In this document: positions 13,833 through 21,475 of the stretch, in pieces | Position numbering within the stretch: position 1 is the first letter of the stretch | How the letters are laid out: each line of letters begins with the position of its first letter | NCBI GenBank assembly: GCA_964475205.1 | Contig: CAYYVQ010000049.1 | Span: 1 to 24,335, forward strand | Source: CAYSRM01 sp964475205 | GTDB taxonomy: Bacteria > Verrucomicrobiota > Kiritimatiellia > UBA8416 > CAYSRM01 | DNA: 24,335 nucleotides | Direction of reading: 5' to 3' | Program-made: the position numbers and the translations under genes | Notes under the pieces: generated by a model | Databases searched by the model: none | What the model saw: only the letters and a program-made list of their open reading frames with translations | Told to the model about the DNA's origin: nothing

Positions 13833-16234
13833 TTCAAGACCGGTGTCTGTTCCTCGCGCGGCAGGGATTCGGTGAGGTACCAGAAGCCGTAGCCGGCGCT
13901 ACGGAATGCGTTTCCGAATTTCATCATGGAGGCTTTGCGCCCGCGAGCATTGTTTTTGAGCCCGCTGAGAAACATTTCCTTGTATTCGGCTTCGCCTGTC
14001 TGCCCGTAGGCAAACGCAAACGCATGAAGAATTGCGCCGGCGCGATCGCCTTTTTCTATGGCCGCGTCAGCGCCTCTTATGACTGTCGTGATGGCTTTTC
14101 TGTCCCCTGTAATTTCATACCAGGCGCGGTGCCCTTCAAGGGCGATGCCGTCGATCCATGCCCCGTGTTTTGAGCGGGTGAAGCCGCGTGTCTCTTCAAT
14201 AATTGCTTCTGCCGCTTCGAGATAGGAAGCGTCCAGGGTGGTTTCATAGGCTGAAAGCAGGCCGACGATTCCATGCCCGATACTGCGGGACTGGCTGATG
14301 GCGGATGTTTTATGGCGCCGTGCATAACCGGCGGAAAGCATTCCTATCTCCAGCGCGCGCCGGTCGCCGAAAAGCCAGAATCTTTCGAAGAGACTCTGGT
14401 TCTTGTAGTGATTGTATGTAGGTGAGGCGAAAACAGGATCATTGCCTCTACCATAAATGCGAACGTGATCTGGTCCCGCGCTGTAACGAGGTGCGCCGAT
14501 GTCTTCGCTGTTTGGATGCCAGCACAGAATATCAACATCCTGGAGGTGAGTGGATGCCTGTTCTGCGAGCTCAAGGAAATCAAAGGAACCGGTTCGGGCG
14601 AACTGGACAATCAAAGAGTGCGGATAGCCATAGTAATTGTTATCCCAGTGAATGTCTGTCGGGCAATGCCGTTCGCCGCTGGTTGCTCTTCGTTTTGCCG
14701 TGATGTAGTTCATGCAGTCGCCGAAATTGAACATCCCGTAGGCGTTTGTGTCCCGAACAAAATCACGGGCATTAAGAATGGCGCGCCTGTTCTGTTCGAA
14801 GAAATGGTCGTATGCGCGCACGACCGGCAATACGGAGTCCTGATAGAGGGCAGGGCGGCTTGACGCCAGTTTCCCGAATGCGCGGGTTTTTTCGCAATAC
14901 CATTCAGGTGTGCAGCAGGCAAAAAGCGGAGTCTGCGCCATGGCGTTGAGCTCAATTGCTTCCTTGTGATCCGCGGAACCGGCGTTGAATCCGACAACAA
15001 ACTCATGGGTCTTGGACATTCCGGGGAAAAAATGTGCGCGAGGCTCGTTCGCAGATGTCGGCGTTCGCTTGGAAAATGAAGGCCATAGCGCCAGGTGGAC
15101 TGATCCGTCTTTATATGCGAAGAGCCCTTTGGGATAATTCTGCCATAACCAGCGGGAGGCTATGGTGATTCCTTTATCTTTGCCATAGAGCTTCATGTAG
15201 CCGAACCGGCGGGGGCGTGTAAGCATGGGCTGACCCTTGAGTACCCCGAGAGACGAGTGCTTGAAAGCTGCGCCTCCGACTTCATAGCTGTTGGCTGTGT
15301 CGCAGACCAGCCAGGCGCGGTCGTGATTGCCGAAAGTTCCTATAACCGGAGCGCTTTCCCCTCCAAAGTTGTATTGCAAGTCATCGCCGAGTTTTCCGGG
15401 AATAACCACATGCCAGCGGTCTACAGGGGTGAAACGCCGTATGTTTTCGCCTTGTTTGCACTCCGCGGAATAGAATACCCGCACGTATGGTTTTCCTCTA
15501 TATGCGTGAATTCTAATAACGTAATTCAGCAATTTGTCATCCGGCCCTGAAGGGTTGTCTGGAAGGTGTCGGCCTTCAGCGCGGATTACTACCCGCATTG
15601 GTCCTTTTTCTTCTATGGTCACCTTGGATTCGAGGTCATTTGCAGCCATGTAACGGCGGTAGTCAGGCAGGTCGGGATGGTTTGACCACAGTACAGGGCC
15701 GCTCATGGCGCTTGGCGTCACTACCCGGTTGGCCTCATTGAAGTTGCCGCTGCCGCTTTTGTCTATCCATGCCTCGTCGATCAGGTTGAATCCGCGTTTG
15801 CGCACAGCAAACCGTAGCGGACCGGTTGTGATCTGCAGGCGTTCGCCGGTATCTTCAATTTCAACAGGATTTTCAACAGGTGCGCCCGGCCCATCGTCGC
15901 GCAGATAAAAAGTCCGCATGGAATATGCGGACACGTGGGTCTGAAAATCAAGAAGCGCCCACCGGACCGAGCCGTCGCGCCACCAACGGACGGTGGGTGC
16001 GATCTGGCAGGGAATTTCACGTCCTTTGGTGTCAACAAGTCGAAGTGATGAAACATTGTCCATTGCGCCTTCCGGAAGGGGTACTCCGGAGGTTACAGGT
16101 TGGGCGTTTCTATTGACGCCGTGCCGTTCTGCGACAGTAAGTTCTATATTAAGATCAGCGGTTTTACCGTGCAATGTCGCGGCGAGCATAACTGAAAGCG
16201 CTAGAATCCCGGTCTTGTTTATTGTCTTGTGCAT
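13817..16234 (-). CDS. Secreted exo-rhamnogalacturonan-lyase-like protein (PcRGLX/YetA-like), copy 1
   Basis: This 805-residue protein has an N-terminal signal peptide (basic start, then a hydrophobic stretch to about residue 22). It then has the N-terminal RIFT-barrel pattern of PcRGLX/YetA-like proteins (polysaccharide lyase family 26 type): SGVPLPEGA near 48-56 and WRDGSVRWALLDF near 85-97. The founding family member is an exo-lyase on rhamnogalacturonan. A second copy at 18592-20922 shares the pattern, including WQNYPK and a KTHE/KTHQ motif in the central domain. The C-terminal half is rich in aromatic residues and looks like an alpha-toroid. A GAAAGGA ribosome-binding site precedes the ATG. 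The 3' end overlaps the phosphomannose-isomerase-like gene. Substrate is inferred from the family only. Confidence 0.75.
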   Translation of the reverse strand: MHKTINKTGILALSVMLAATLHGKTADLNIELTVAERHGVNRNAQPVTSGVPLPEGAMDNVSSLRLVDTKGREIPCQIAPTVRWWRDGSVRWALLDFQTHVSAYSMRTFYLRDDGPGAPVENPVEIEDTGERLQITTGPLRFAVRKRGFNLIDEAWIDKSGSGNFNEANRVVTPSAMSGPVLWSNHPDLPDYRRYMAANDLESKVTIEEKGPMRVVIRAEGRHLPDNPSGPDDKLLNYVIRIHAYRGKPYVRVFYSAECKQGENIRRFTPVDRWHVVIPGKLGDDLQYNFGGESAPVIGTFGNHDRAWLVCDTANSYEVGGAAFKHSSLGVLKGQPMLTRPRRFGYMKLYGKDKGITIASRWLWQNYPKGLFAYKDGSVHLALWPSFSKRTPTSANEPRAHFFPGMSKTHEFVVGFNAGSADHKEAIELNAMAQTPLFACCTPEWYCEKTRAFGKLASSRPALYQDSVLPVVRAYDHFFEQNRRAILNARDFVRDTNAYGMFNFGDCMNYITAKRRATSGERHCPTDIHWDNNYYGYPHSLIVQFARTGSFDFLELAEQASTHLQDVDILCWHPNSEDIGAPRYSAGPDHVRIYGRGNDPVFASPTYNHYKNQSLFERFWLFGDRRALEIGMLSAGYARRHKTSAISQSRSIGHGIVGLLSAYETTLDASYLEAAEAIIEETRGFTRSKHGAWIDGIALEGHRAWYEITGDRKAITTVIRGADAAIEKGDRAGAILHAFAFAYGQTGEAEYKEMFLSGLKNNARGRKASMMKFGNAFRSAGYGFWYLTESLPREEQTPVLKWKTK

Positions 16235-16303
16235 CTCAATAATCCTTTCAAGTTCGTTATATTACATGTTACTTATTGCATATGGATTTGAAACTTTCAA
16301 CGT

Positions 16304-16313
16304 AAATCATTGA
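16304..16313. repeat. Left copy of a 10-bp target-site duplication
   Basis: AAATCATTGA here is repeated exactly at 16511-16520, immediately outside the inverted-repeat element. A direct duplication flanking inverted ends is the usual trace of transposition. Confidence 0.65.
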
Positions 16314-16510
16314 AGCAATTCTCATTATGGCCTCTTTCCGCCAAAACCTATTTGTATAACGATGTGCGTAGTAGCGCGGGCTTCACCGAAGCCCAGCGCT
16401 CTTGGGGCCTCGGCTTCGGTGAAGCCGGGCCTACTCGCGCGTGGCTGCAATATCGTGCCGGAACTCTGGCCACGCCAAACGTGGCAAAATGGCCATAATG
16501 AGAATTGCTG
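16314..16510. mobile_element. 197-bp MITE-like element with 19-bp inverted ends
   Basis: The left end (16314-16332) is AGCAATTCTCATTATGGCC and the right end (16491-16509) is its exact reverse complement. AAATCATTGA is directly repeated on both sides (16304-16313 and 16511-16520). Inside is a second perfect inverted pair, GGCTTCACCGAAGCC at 16379-16393 and GGCTTCGGTGAAGCC at 16412-16426, each nearly palindromic. The element is too short to encode a transposase and so would be moved in trans. Its insertion between divergent genes could affect their promoters. Confidence 0.75.
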
Positions 16511-16520
16511 AAATCATTGA
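16511..16520. repeat. Right copy of the 10-bp target-site duplication
   Basis: This is an exact copy of 16304-16313. The two copies share three further bases, AGC, but on the left those belong to the element end, so ten bases is the minimum duplication. Confidence 0.65.
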
Positions 16521-16562
16521 AGCGTTGTAGTTTCCACAAATTGATCGCGTCAATGCCAGGCG

Positions 16563-16580
16563 CAATCTGTGTAATCTGTG
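16563..16580 (-). repeat. Two 9-mer units, CACAGATTA type
   Basis: On the minus strand the units read CACAGATTA and CACAGATTG. They are variants of the CACGGATTA unit seen at 1086, 17866, 18198 and elsewhere in the window, here as an isolated short copy upstream of the metallophosphoesterase gene. Confidence 0.55.
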
Positions 16581-16659
16581 GTTGTATTTATTTGGCATGA
16601 AAGCTAATCTGACGATGAAAAAGTTACTCTTTTAATGAACGGAAAGGGCTGACGACGAC

Positions 16660-17817
16660 ATGAACGCAAAACAGAGAAAACCGCTCCCATATGTCCCTTC
16701 GACCGACCCATGGGTTGGACCTTTCCTGCAGAATCCTGGAATGAATCAAATGAAGATTGCATGGATTCGCCGGGATGATGCAGTTTGCGATTTTTTTTAT
16801 GGACGCGAGGCACCAGGCAAACAACTTCACGTGCAGCCGTCGCGTCAAATTAAAGGAAGCTCCGACTGGTTTTATGAGGTAAGTTTGACTGATCTCCTGC
16901 CGGACACGCTGTACTCATACACCCTGATCTGCCCCGACGCTAAAACCTCGGCAACCTTTCGGACATTTCCCGAACGCTCCAAGGAGATAACTTTTATCTG
17001 TTACGGCGACAACAAACAGGATTTCAGCACCCATGCCCGCGTTGCGGAGAAATTCGAGAAGCATAATCCTGCATTTATTATGCATTCCGGGGACATGACC
17101 GAACGGGGAACTTATGAAGAATACCGTCCGTACTTTTTCTTTCCGTTGCGTCATGTAATTGACCGTTTTCCGCTTTTCCCTGCGCGGGGCAACCACGAAC
17201 GCGATGGCGTGGCATACAAGGAGGTGTTTTGCCTTCCCGGTGGAGAAACATGGTATTCTTTTGATGCCGGGCCAGTTCACGCTTTAGTCGTTGATACCAC
17301 CGGCTGGCGCCATGATTGGGAAAAAGACGATATATCCCGCATGTACGAATGGGTGAAGTCTGATTTATGCGACTGTCAAGCGCCGTGGAAAATTGTCATG
17401 CAGCATGAACCAAGTTATGATCTTGGCCATCGCAAAGACGACTGGGGATGGGATGATTTTCTGCCAATCTTCCGAAAGTATGGCATAGATCTTACTGTGG
17501 CAGCTCATGCTCACGGCTATCAGCGCCTTCACCAGATGTTCACGCCCGGCGAGAACGATAACAACCCCGTTACTCATCTGATTTCAGCCGGGGCAGGGGG
17601 CGGTATAGGTTCAAAAACTCTGGACAAGTCGAAGTTTCTGGCCGCTGAAGCGCGGCGGTATAATTACGTTGTTTTTTCTGCATCGGAAGAAAATCTCTCG
17701 GCTCAAGTCTTTTCGGACGATGACGAACTGCTTGACAGTTTCAGTCTGAGCAAAATCGGCGGGGAATACCATCCGGATTTCATTGCTTCCTCGCTTGATG
17801 AGACAGAGTACCCTTAA
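16660..17817 (+). CDS. Purple-acid-phosphatase-like metallophosphoesterase
   Basis: This 385-residue protein has an N-terminal fibronectin-III-like beta domain (about 28-102, as in purple acid phosphatases) and a calcineurin-like metallophosphoesterase domain from about 108. The metal-binding motifs are in order: Asp117 in CYGDN, Asp145 in HSGDMTE, Asn178-His179 in RGNHER, His249 in MQHEP, and His283 and His285 in AAHAHGYQR. No signal peptide is visible, although family members are often exported. It would hydrolyse phosphate esters; the substrate is unknown. It sits between two lyase-like genes and is transcribed divergently from the first. An AAAGGG lies about 12 bases before the ATG. Confidence 0.88.
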   Translation: MNAKQRKPLPYVPSTDPWVGPFLQNPGMNQMKIAWIRRDDAVCDFFYGREAPGKQLHVQPSRQIKGSSDWFYEVSLTDLLPDTLYSYTLICPDAKTSATFRTFPERSKEITFICYGDNKQDFSTHARVAEKFEKHNPAFIMHSGDMTERGTYEEYRPYFFFPLRHVIDRFPLFPARGNHERDGVAYKEVFCLPGGETWYSFDAGPVHALVVDTTGWRHDWEKDDISRMYEWVKSDLCDCQAPWKIVMQHEPSYDLGHRKDDWGWDDFLPIFRKYGIDLTVAAHAHGYQRLHQMFTPGENDNNPVTHLISAGAGGGIGSKTLDKSKFLAAEARRYNYVVFSASEENLSAQVFSDDDELLDSFSLSKIGGEYHPDFIASSLDETEYP

Positions 17818-17819
17818 TC

Positions 17820-17898
17820 AACTCGTCAGCGTCATGGCCCACCACACTGACCGGGAGATACTTACCACGGATTACACGGATGAACTATAAGAATGATG
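17820..17898 (+). repeat. Dispersed 79-bp repeat, copy 2
   Basis: Pairs with the reverse complement of 1125-1203 over its whole length without gaps. It starts three bases after the metallophosphoesterase stop codon. Its middle carries two 9-mer units, CACGGATTA and CACGGATGA (17866-17883), and a TAGATCAGGCTGA motif follows at 17901-17913. Confidence 0.6.
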
Positions 17899-17900
17899 AC

Positions 17901-17913
17901 TAGATCAGGCTGA
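17901..17913 (+). repeat. TAGATCAGGCTGA motif
   Basis: A slightly diverged copy of the motif found also at 1207, 6435, 6598, 8218 and 18542. It lies two bases beyond the right end of the 79-bp repeat. In the other copy of that repeat the motif lies beyond the opposite end in the inverted direction. Confidence 0.45.
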
Positions 17914-18194
17914 AAAGAAAAACACCGTGCATGATGTGAACTCGGGTTTTATTGAAATTGACATTTTGTTGGAGGATTAATAGAGTATAAATTAAGAAAT
18001 TGTTCGGCTGATTAAAATTATTGTGATTCTATCACTATGAGTCATCTGGGCGCAGGCGAGCAGCAGAATTGATTGTAATTCCAAAGTTATTTTTATTTCT
18101 GAATGCCTGAATAGTTGTATTTTTTAACCTGGATTATTCACCAACATTCCCGTCAAAGGCAATAACCATTGACTGATCAACGGTTTGCGTATTA

Positions 18195-18222
18195 AACCAC
18201 GGATGACACTGATTACACGGAT
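18195..18222 (+). repeat. Left inverted repeat of the GxxExxY cassette
   Basis: This 28-base arm pairs with 18471-18498 with one mismatch, and its outer 20 bases match perfectly. From 18198 to 18224 it is three tandem 9-mers: CACGGATGA, CACTGATTA and CACGGATTA. It is the same unit seen in other gaps, here serving as the end of a gene-containing unit. Confidence 0.75.
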
Positions 18223-18229
18223 TAGTTTA

Positions 18230-18508
18230 TCAGTTAACGATACGTTTCCATTGCAGTTTAGCATGTTTGAAATTCAGCAATAGGCCAAGCCTGAGCCCGG
18301 TATGGCTCAGGTATCCAGTCACCTGCGCGATATGGGTTTCGTTGAATGTTGTAACGACCTTCGTGTCGACTATGACAAGATCATCGACGACAAGGTCGGG
18401 CACCAGCGTTCCGATGTGTTGTTCCTTGAAATTAACGGCAAAGAGCTTTTGCTGGTTTACCGTAAATCCTATCCGTGAAATCAGTGTCATCCGTGGTTGA
18501 ATTCCCAT
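18230..18508 (-). pseudogene. GxxExxY-family protein remnant, 5' truncated
   Basis: The minus-strand frame gives a 92-residue product whose last 80 residues match the C-terminal part of GxxExxY proteins: GFTVNQQKLFAV, then PDLVVDDLVIVDTK and LGLLLNF near the end. The N-terminal third, including the name-giving GxxExxY motif, is missing. The predicted start instead reads through the inverted repeat. The family has a PD-(D/E)xK nuclease-like core, and here the usual IVELK is IVDTK. The fragment stops just inside the left inverted repeat. It is probably non-functional. The function of the family is not established. Confidence 0.65.
18471..18498 (-). repeat. Right inverted repeat of the GxxExxY cassette
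   Basis: Reverse complement of 18195-18222 with one mismatch in 28. It replaces the missing 5' part of the GxxExxY gene. No flanking direct duplication was found outside the two arms. Confidence 0.75.
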
Positions 18509-18541
18509 GCCTTTGAAGCTAATATTACTCGCAAGTAACTC

Positions 18542-18562
18542 TTGATGAATAGATCAGGTTAG
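18542..18562 (+). repeat. TTGATGAATAGATCAGGTTAG motif
   Basis: This is the longest copy of the motif family. It matches the reverse complement of 6435-6454 at 19 of 20 positions. It ends 29 bases before the ATG of the second lyase gene and 17 bases before that gene's ribosome-binding site. Confidence 0.55.
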
Positions 18563-18591
18563 ATGAAAAACAGCCATAAGGAGGCCGGGAT

Positions 18592-20922
18592 ATGTTGAAC
18601 AGCAGGATTCTAAATTCAGTGTTTTCAGTCCTTGTATTGTTTGCCGGATTGTCATGGGACGCAACAGCAGTGGAGTTGACGGTGGAAGAACCCTCCGGAG
18701 TTCCAAGCGCTGACATGGAATGGGTGACTACAGGGGTGCCGCTGCCGCAGGGAGCAGTAAGGAATGCGAAAGAGCTTTGCGTGGTGCAGGGAAGCCGCAA
18801 ACTTCCATCCCAGGTAAAAAACCTGTGTTCATGGCCGGACGGGTCGGTCAAATGGGCGCTTTGCACTTTTCCTGTAAAACTAGAGGCAAACGGCGATGCG
18901 GAAGTTAAGCTTGCTGATACGGGAAACAGCACCAAAGGCAGCCCCCTTTCGGTGAAGAACGGGTCTAAAGAAATCATTATCAATACGGGAGCGATTGAGG
19001 CGCGTATAGACAAAGAAAATTTCCGCATTCTCGACGAGGTGAAGCGTAACAATAAAGTCCTGCTTAAACAGGACCAGTCAGATGGCGCAATTCTCTGGCT
19101 CTCTCCGAATCGGTCAATCAATGCGGCTGATATACAACCCGAAGAGGTCGTAGTTGATGAGGAAGGCCCTTGCCGCGTTTGTGTCACAGCTAAAGGGCGG
19201 TTTAAAGGCGCTATGACCAAGGGCGGAAAAGAGATGATACGATGGACCTGCCGTTTGTATTTCAATGCCATGTCCGACCAGGTCCGCATCCATTTTACGC
19301 TGGGAAATGATGGAGCCATGGGCGCAAACAGGCGGGGCGGACGCGAATATTTCAACTTTGACGCTTTGACTCTGGATTTTGGATTGAAGCTCGGGAACGT
19401 TATCAAAGTGGCCTGCGACGAAGCTGACGGCACGGTGCAGGGCGGCAAGGCCTTTTTTCTTCGACAGAAAGGAGCTTATAGAAAGCCCGGTATCTTTGAG
19501 GCGCGGCTTGACGATAAGGTCCTGGTGAATGACGAGTCAAGAAGCTCCGGGGCGCTGGCAATTGCCGGGCAGCAGGGCGGACTGTTGTTTGCAACGCGCG
19601 ACTTCTGGCAGAACTACCCTAAAGAATTGAAAGTTTCGCCGGAAAAATTGAGTGTAGCTTTGTGGCCGGAGTTCGGGGGATATCCTGAAGGAAGGGATGT
19701 ATACAATCTTTGCGGCGGACGTCAGAAAACGCACCAGATGGTATTGTCTTTTGGTGGAGGCGGAAAGGACAAGGCCGAAAATCTCGCCAAGCGCCTGAAC
19801 AAGCCGTTAATGGCCCTGGCCGCGCCCGAGTACTACGCGGATTGCGGCGCTCTTGGTCTGCTTGGTCCTGCCGGAGTTAAAACCGGCAATGCGGAATTGG
19901 ACGCGAAGATAAAGCGTTATGACGAATTGCAGCGGTCCAAGCCTGCCGGTTTGACCGAAGCTGCTGAGAAACAGCGGCTTGGTCCATATTATAACTGGGT
20001 CAATTACGGGGACCTGAACTGGGCAGCGGGTTCTTGCAGTCTTCATTATGATTGGACGCACATAATGCTGATTCACTGGCTTCGCACAGGGCAAAGGGAT
20101 TTCTTTGAATGGGGCAGCGCCATGGCGCGTCATCAACATGATATTGACATGCCGCGTTCGGAAAGAGACGGAATATCGTATCGATACCTCAGCGCCTATG
20201 AAAAAGAAACCAGCGATGGAGGACCGACAGGCTGGCATCTCAGCACCGACAAGGGCCGGATGCTTCCGATTACCAGTCACCATTGGGTCAAAGGACAGGG
20301 CCTTTACGCTGTATTGACAGGCGATCCGGAAGCGTTTATAACTCTTCGGCTTAATGGCGCCGAAGGGGTGCGCAATCGTATGAGGTATGCGCTGAAGGAG
20401 AAGCGGAAATACCAGGCCCGATCCTACGGATGGTCCATAGAGTGTTTACTGGCAGTTTACGGCTTTACAGGCGATGAATCGTGCCTGAAAGACGCACAGA
20501 CACTTTTTGAGAATGGCTTGTGGTACATGTTCAACGAAAGAGAAAAAACCGGGGACATGGGCGGCAACGTGCAGACATCCTACATAGGCAGGCCTTTAAT
20601 TGACTATCATATGCATACCAGCGACTCCAGGGCGCTCGAAATGTTGAAAGCCATTACCGATGCCAGTGATAAATGGAAAAACAAGTATGAATACATGATG
20701 TTTGAGGATCCATCCGCGTATGTTTACTATCGTACAGGCGATGAATCCTACCTGGAGAAGTCGCGCGATTATCTTGCATACCTGCTCCAGAAAAGAGGTA
20801 AATTCAGATATAGTTCGCGGGCCTGGACAAAGGAAGAAGCGAAGACCAGCCGCACCGGCTTTATACATATCGGGATTGAACGGCTGAAGAAACTCGGGCG
20901 GGCTCCCGCAAAGCAGAAATAA
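18592..20922 (+). CDS. Secreted exo-rhamnogalacturonan-lyase-like protein (PcRGLX/YetA-like), copy 2
   Basis: This 776-residue paralogue of the 13817-16234 product starts with a signal peptide (hydrophobic about 9-20, likely cut near ATA-VEL). The RIFT-barrel markers are TTGVPLPQGA near 46 and WPDGSVKWALCTF near 81. The central domain has FWQNYPKEL and GRQKTHQMVLSFGGG. The C-terminal half has the aromatic-rich toroid-like pattern, for example NYGDLNW and SYGWSIECLLAVYGFTGD. An excellent AAGGAGG precedes the ATG by seven bases. Overall similarity to the first copy is patchy outside these motifs, so the two may act on different linkages. The family includes rhamnogalacturonan exo-lyases (PL26); activity here is inferred. 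Confidence 0.75.
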   Translation: MLNSRILNSVFSVLVLFAGLSWDATAVELTVEEPSGVPSADMEWVTTGVPLPQGAVRNAKELCVVQGSRKLPSQVKNLCSWPDGSVKWALCTFPVKLEANGDAEVKLADTGNSTKGSPLSVKNGSKEIIINTGAIEARIDKENFRILDEVKRNNKVLLKQDQSDGAILWLSPNRSINAADIQPEEVVVDEEGPCRVCVTAKGRFKGAMTKGGKEMIRWTCRLYFNAMSDQVRIHFTLGNDGAMGANRRGGREYFNFDALTLDFGLKLGNVIKVACDEADGTVQGGKAFFLRQKGAYRKPGIFEARLDDKVLVNDESRSSGALAIAGQQGGLLFATRDFWQNYPKELKVSPEKLSVALWPEFGGYPEGRDVYNLCGGRQKTHQMVLSFGGGGKDKAENLAKRLNKPLMALAAPEYYADCGALGLLGPAGVKTGNAELDAKIKRYDELQRSKPAGLTEAAEKQRLGPYYNWVNYGDLNWAAGSCSLHYDWTHIMLIHWLRTGQRDFFEWGSAMARHQHDIDMPRSERDGISYRYLSAYEKETSDGGPTGWHLSTDKGRMLPITSHHWVKGQGLYAVLTGDPEAFITLRLNGAEGVRNRMRYALKEKRKYQARSYGWSIECLLAVYGFTGDESCLKDAQTLFENGLWYMFNEREKTGDMGGNVQTSYIGRPLIDYHMHTSDSRALEMLKAITDASDKWKNKYEYMMFEDPSAYVYYRTGDESYLEKSRDYLAYLLQKRGKFRYSSRAWTKEEAKTSRTGFIHIGIERLKKLGRAPAKQK

Positions 20923-21331
20923 AGCCAAAACTGCACGGCGTGTTGCCCAAATCTCGTGACCTTGCGAGGAGGCTATTTTGAGTGATTGCTGCGTTGCAGC
21001 TCATCGCCAATGCTTTGATACTGCAATCCGGCGTTTTCCAATTTGCACCCCCGCAGGAGCACTCTTCACGCTCTTCCGCCAGATGGCGGACAGGCTACTA
21101 GGAAATTCCGTGAGATATGCGGGTTGGGGCCACTGAAGACATCCCGACCTGCGGGAATACCGGGGGGCGGACACTGCAAAATGCGGGAATTGCATGGGCC
21201 CGCCCCAAAAGACCGTTTGATCCGCGTAATCCGTGCTCGAATCAATATCGCCCGTTTTCATGGAAACTTAATTGACAAGGCAGGGTCAAAAGGCGGTCAA
21301 AAGGCAGGCTGAAAATTTTTCAAAAATGCTC
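20923..21331. other. Non-coding gap upstream of the leader RNA promoter
   Basis: About 410 bases with no supported gene. Visible items are a small hairpin (TCCGCC at 21075-21080 with GGCGGA at 21085-21090), a 9-mer repeat remnant at 21218-21235 (minus strand), and a perfect tandem 11-mer followed by a palindrome just before the promoter. The open frames here lack any recognisable protein pattern. Confidence 0.5.
21284..21322 (+). promoter_or_regulatory. Tandem 11-mer and palindrome upstream of the promoter
   Basis: GGTCAAAAGGC is repeated perfectly and directly at 21284-21294 and 21295-21305. TGAAAATTTTTCA at 21310-21322 is a palindrome around one base. Both lie immediately before the -35 box at 21332, where an activator or repressor, or the polymerase alpha subunit on the A/T tracts, could bind. 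Function is inferred from position only. Confidence 0.4.
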
Positions 21332-21359
21332 TTGAAATCACTTAAAGTTGGAATATAAT
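21332..21359 (+). promoter_or_regulatory. Strong sigma-70 promoter
   Basis: A TTGAAA -35 box at 21332-21337 and a perfect TATAAT -10 box at 21354-21359 are separated by 16 bases. Transcription would start near 21366, giving about 110 bases to the terminator and about 145 bases to the ATG of the HAD-Sua5 gene. No second promoter is evident between the terminator and that gene. Confidence 0.7.
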
Positions 21360-21365
21360 CCTTGA

Positions 21366-21475
21366 AAATCGCAAAAAAAGGAACTGGCAGATTGAATAGG
21401 AGGCGGCTGATGCCGTCTGCTGGATGATGGGCCGGCAATCAGTAGGGTTCAACCGACTGAGGCCGGTCTTTTTTT
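21366..21475 (+). ncRNA. Structured leader or small RNA with terminator and alternative pairing
   Basis: The start is estimated from the promoter. A first hairpin pairs AGGCGGC (21401-21407) with GCCGTCT (21412-21418). The terminator stem follows. Bases 21407-21415 can instead pair with 21433-21442 (nine pairs, one bulged A), which would break both the first hairpin and the terminator. This is the layout of a transcription attenuator. A short frame may lie inside: AGGAGG at 21398-21403 is six bases from ATG 21410, which would encode five residues. It may act on the gene downstream or be a free-standing small RNA. I do not recognise a known RNA family. Confidence 0.5.
21432..21475 (+). terminator. 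Intrinsic terminator in the leader
   Basis: CCGGC (21432-21436) and TCAGT (21439-21443) pair with ACTGA (21456-21460) and GCCGG (21462-21466), with a small internal loop. The upper loop can add GGTT-AACC pairs. A run of seven Ts (21469-21475) follows after TCT begins. The terminator sits 35 bases before the HAD-Sua5 start codon, so the gene needs read-through or another promoter. Confidence 0.7.

Larger units (their letters stand above)
16235..16659. other. Divergent intergenic region carrying a MITE-like element
   Basis: This 425-base region separates the divergent lyase and metallophosphoesterase genes. It contains the inverted-repeat element at 16314-16510 with its flanking duplication and a short 9-mer repeat at 16563-16580. 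The promoters of both genes should lie here, but I could not place them with confidence. Confidence 0.6.
17818..18591. other. 774-base gap with repeats and a decayed GxxExxY gene
   Basis: From left to right the gap holds the second copy of the 79-bp dispersed repeat, a TAGATCAGG motif, an AT-rich stretch (about 17915-18190) with no recognisable gene, the inverted-repeat-bounded GxxExxY fragment, another TAGATCAGG motif, and the ribosome-binding site of the second lyase. Confidence 0.6.

Noticed and set aside
18195..18498. Target-site duplication around the GxxExxY cassette
   Set aside because: The bases immediately outside the two arms do not match, so insertion by a duplicating transposase is not supported at this site.
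18525..19448. 307-codon open frame on the minus strand
   Set aside because: It is antisense to the start of the second lyase gene, which has a strong ribosome-binding site and signal peptide.
21075..21090. 6-bp hairpin as a terminator after the second lyase gene
   Set aside because: It has no T-run on either strand and lies more than 150 bases after the stop codon.
21001..21261. Minus-strand 86-codon frame in the gap before the leader
   Set aside because: It has no ribosome-binding site or known protein pattern, and partly translates the 9-mer repeat remnant.
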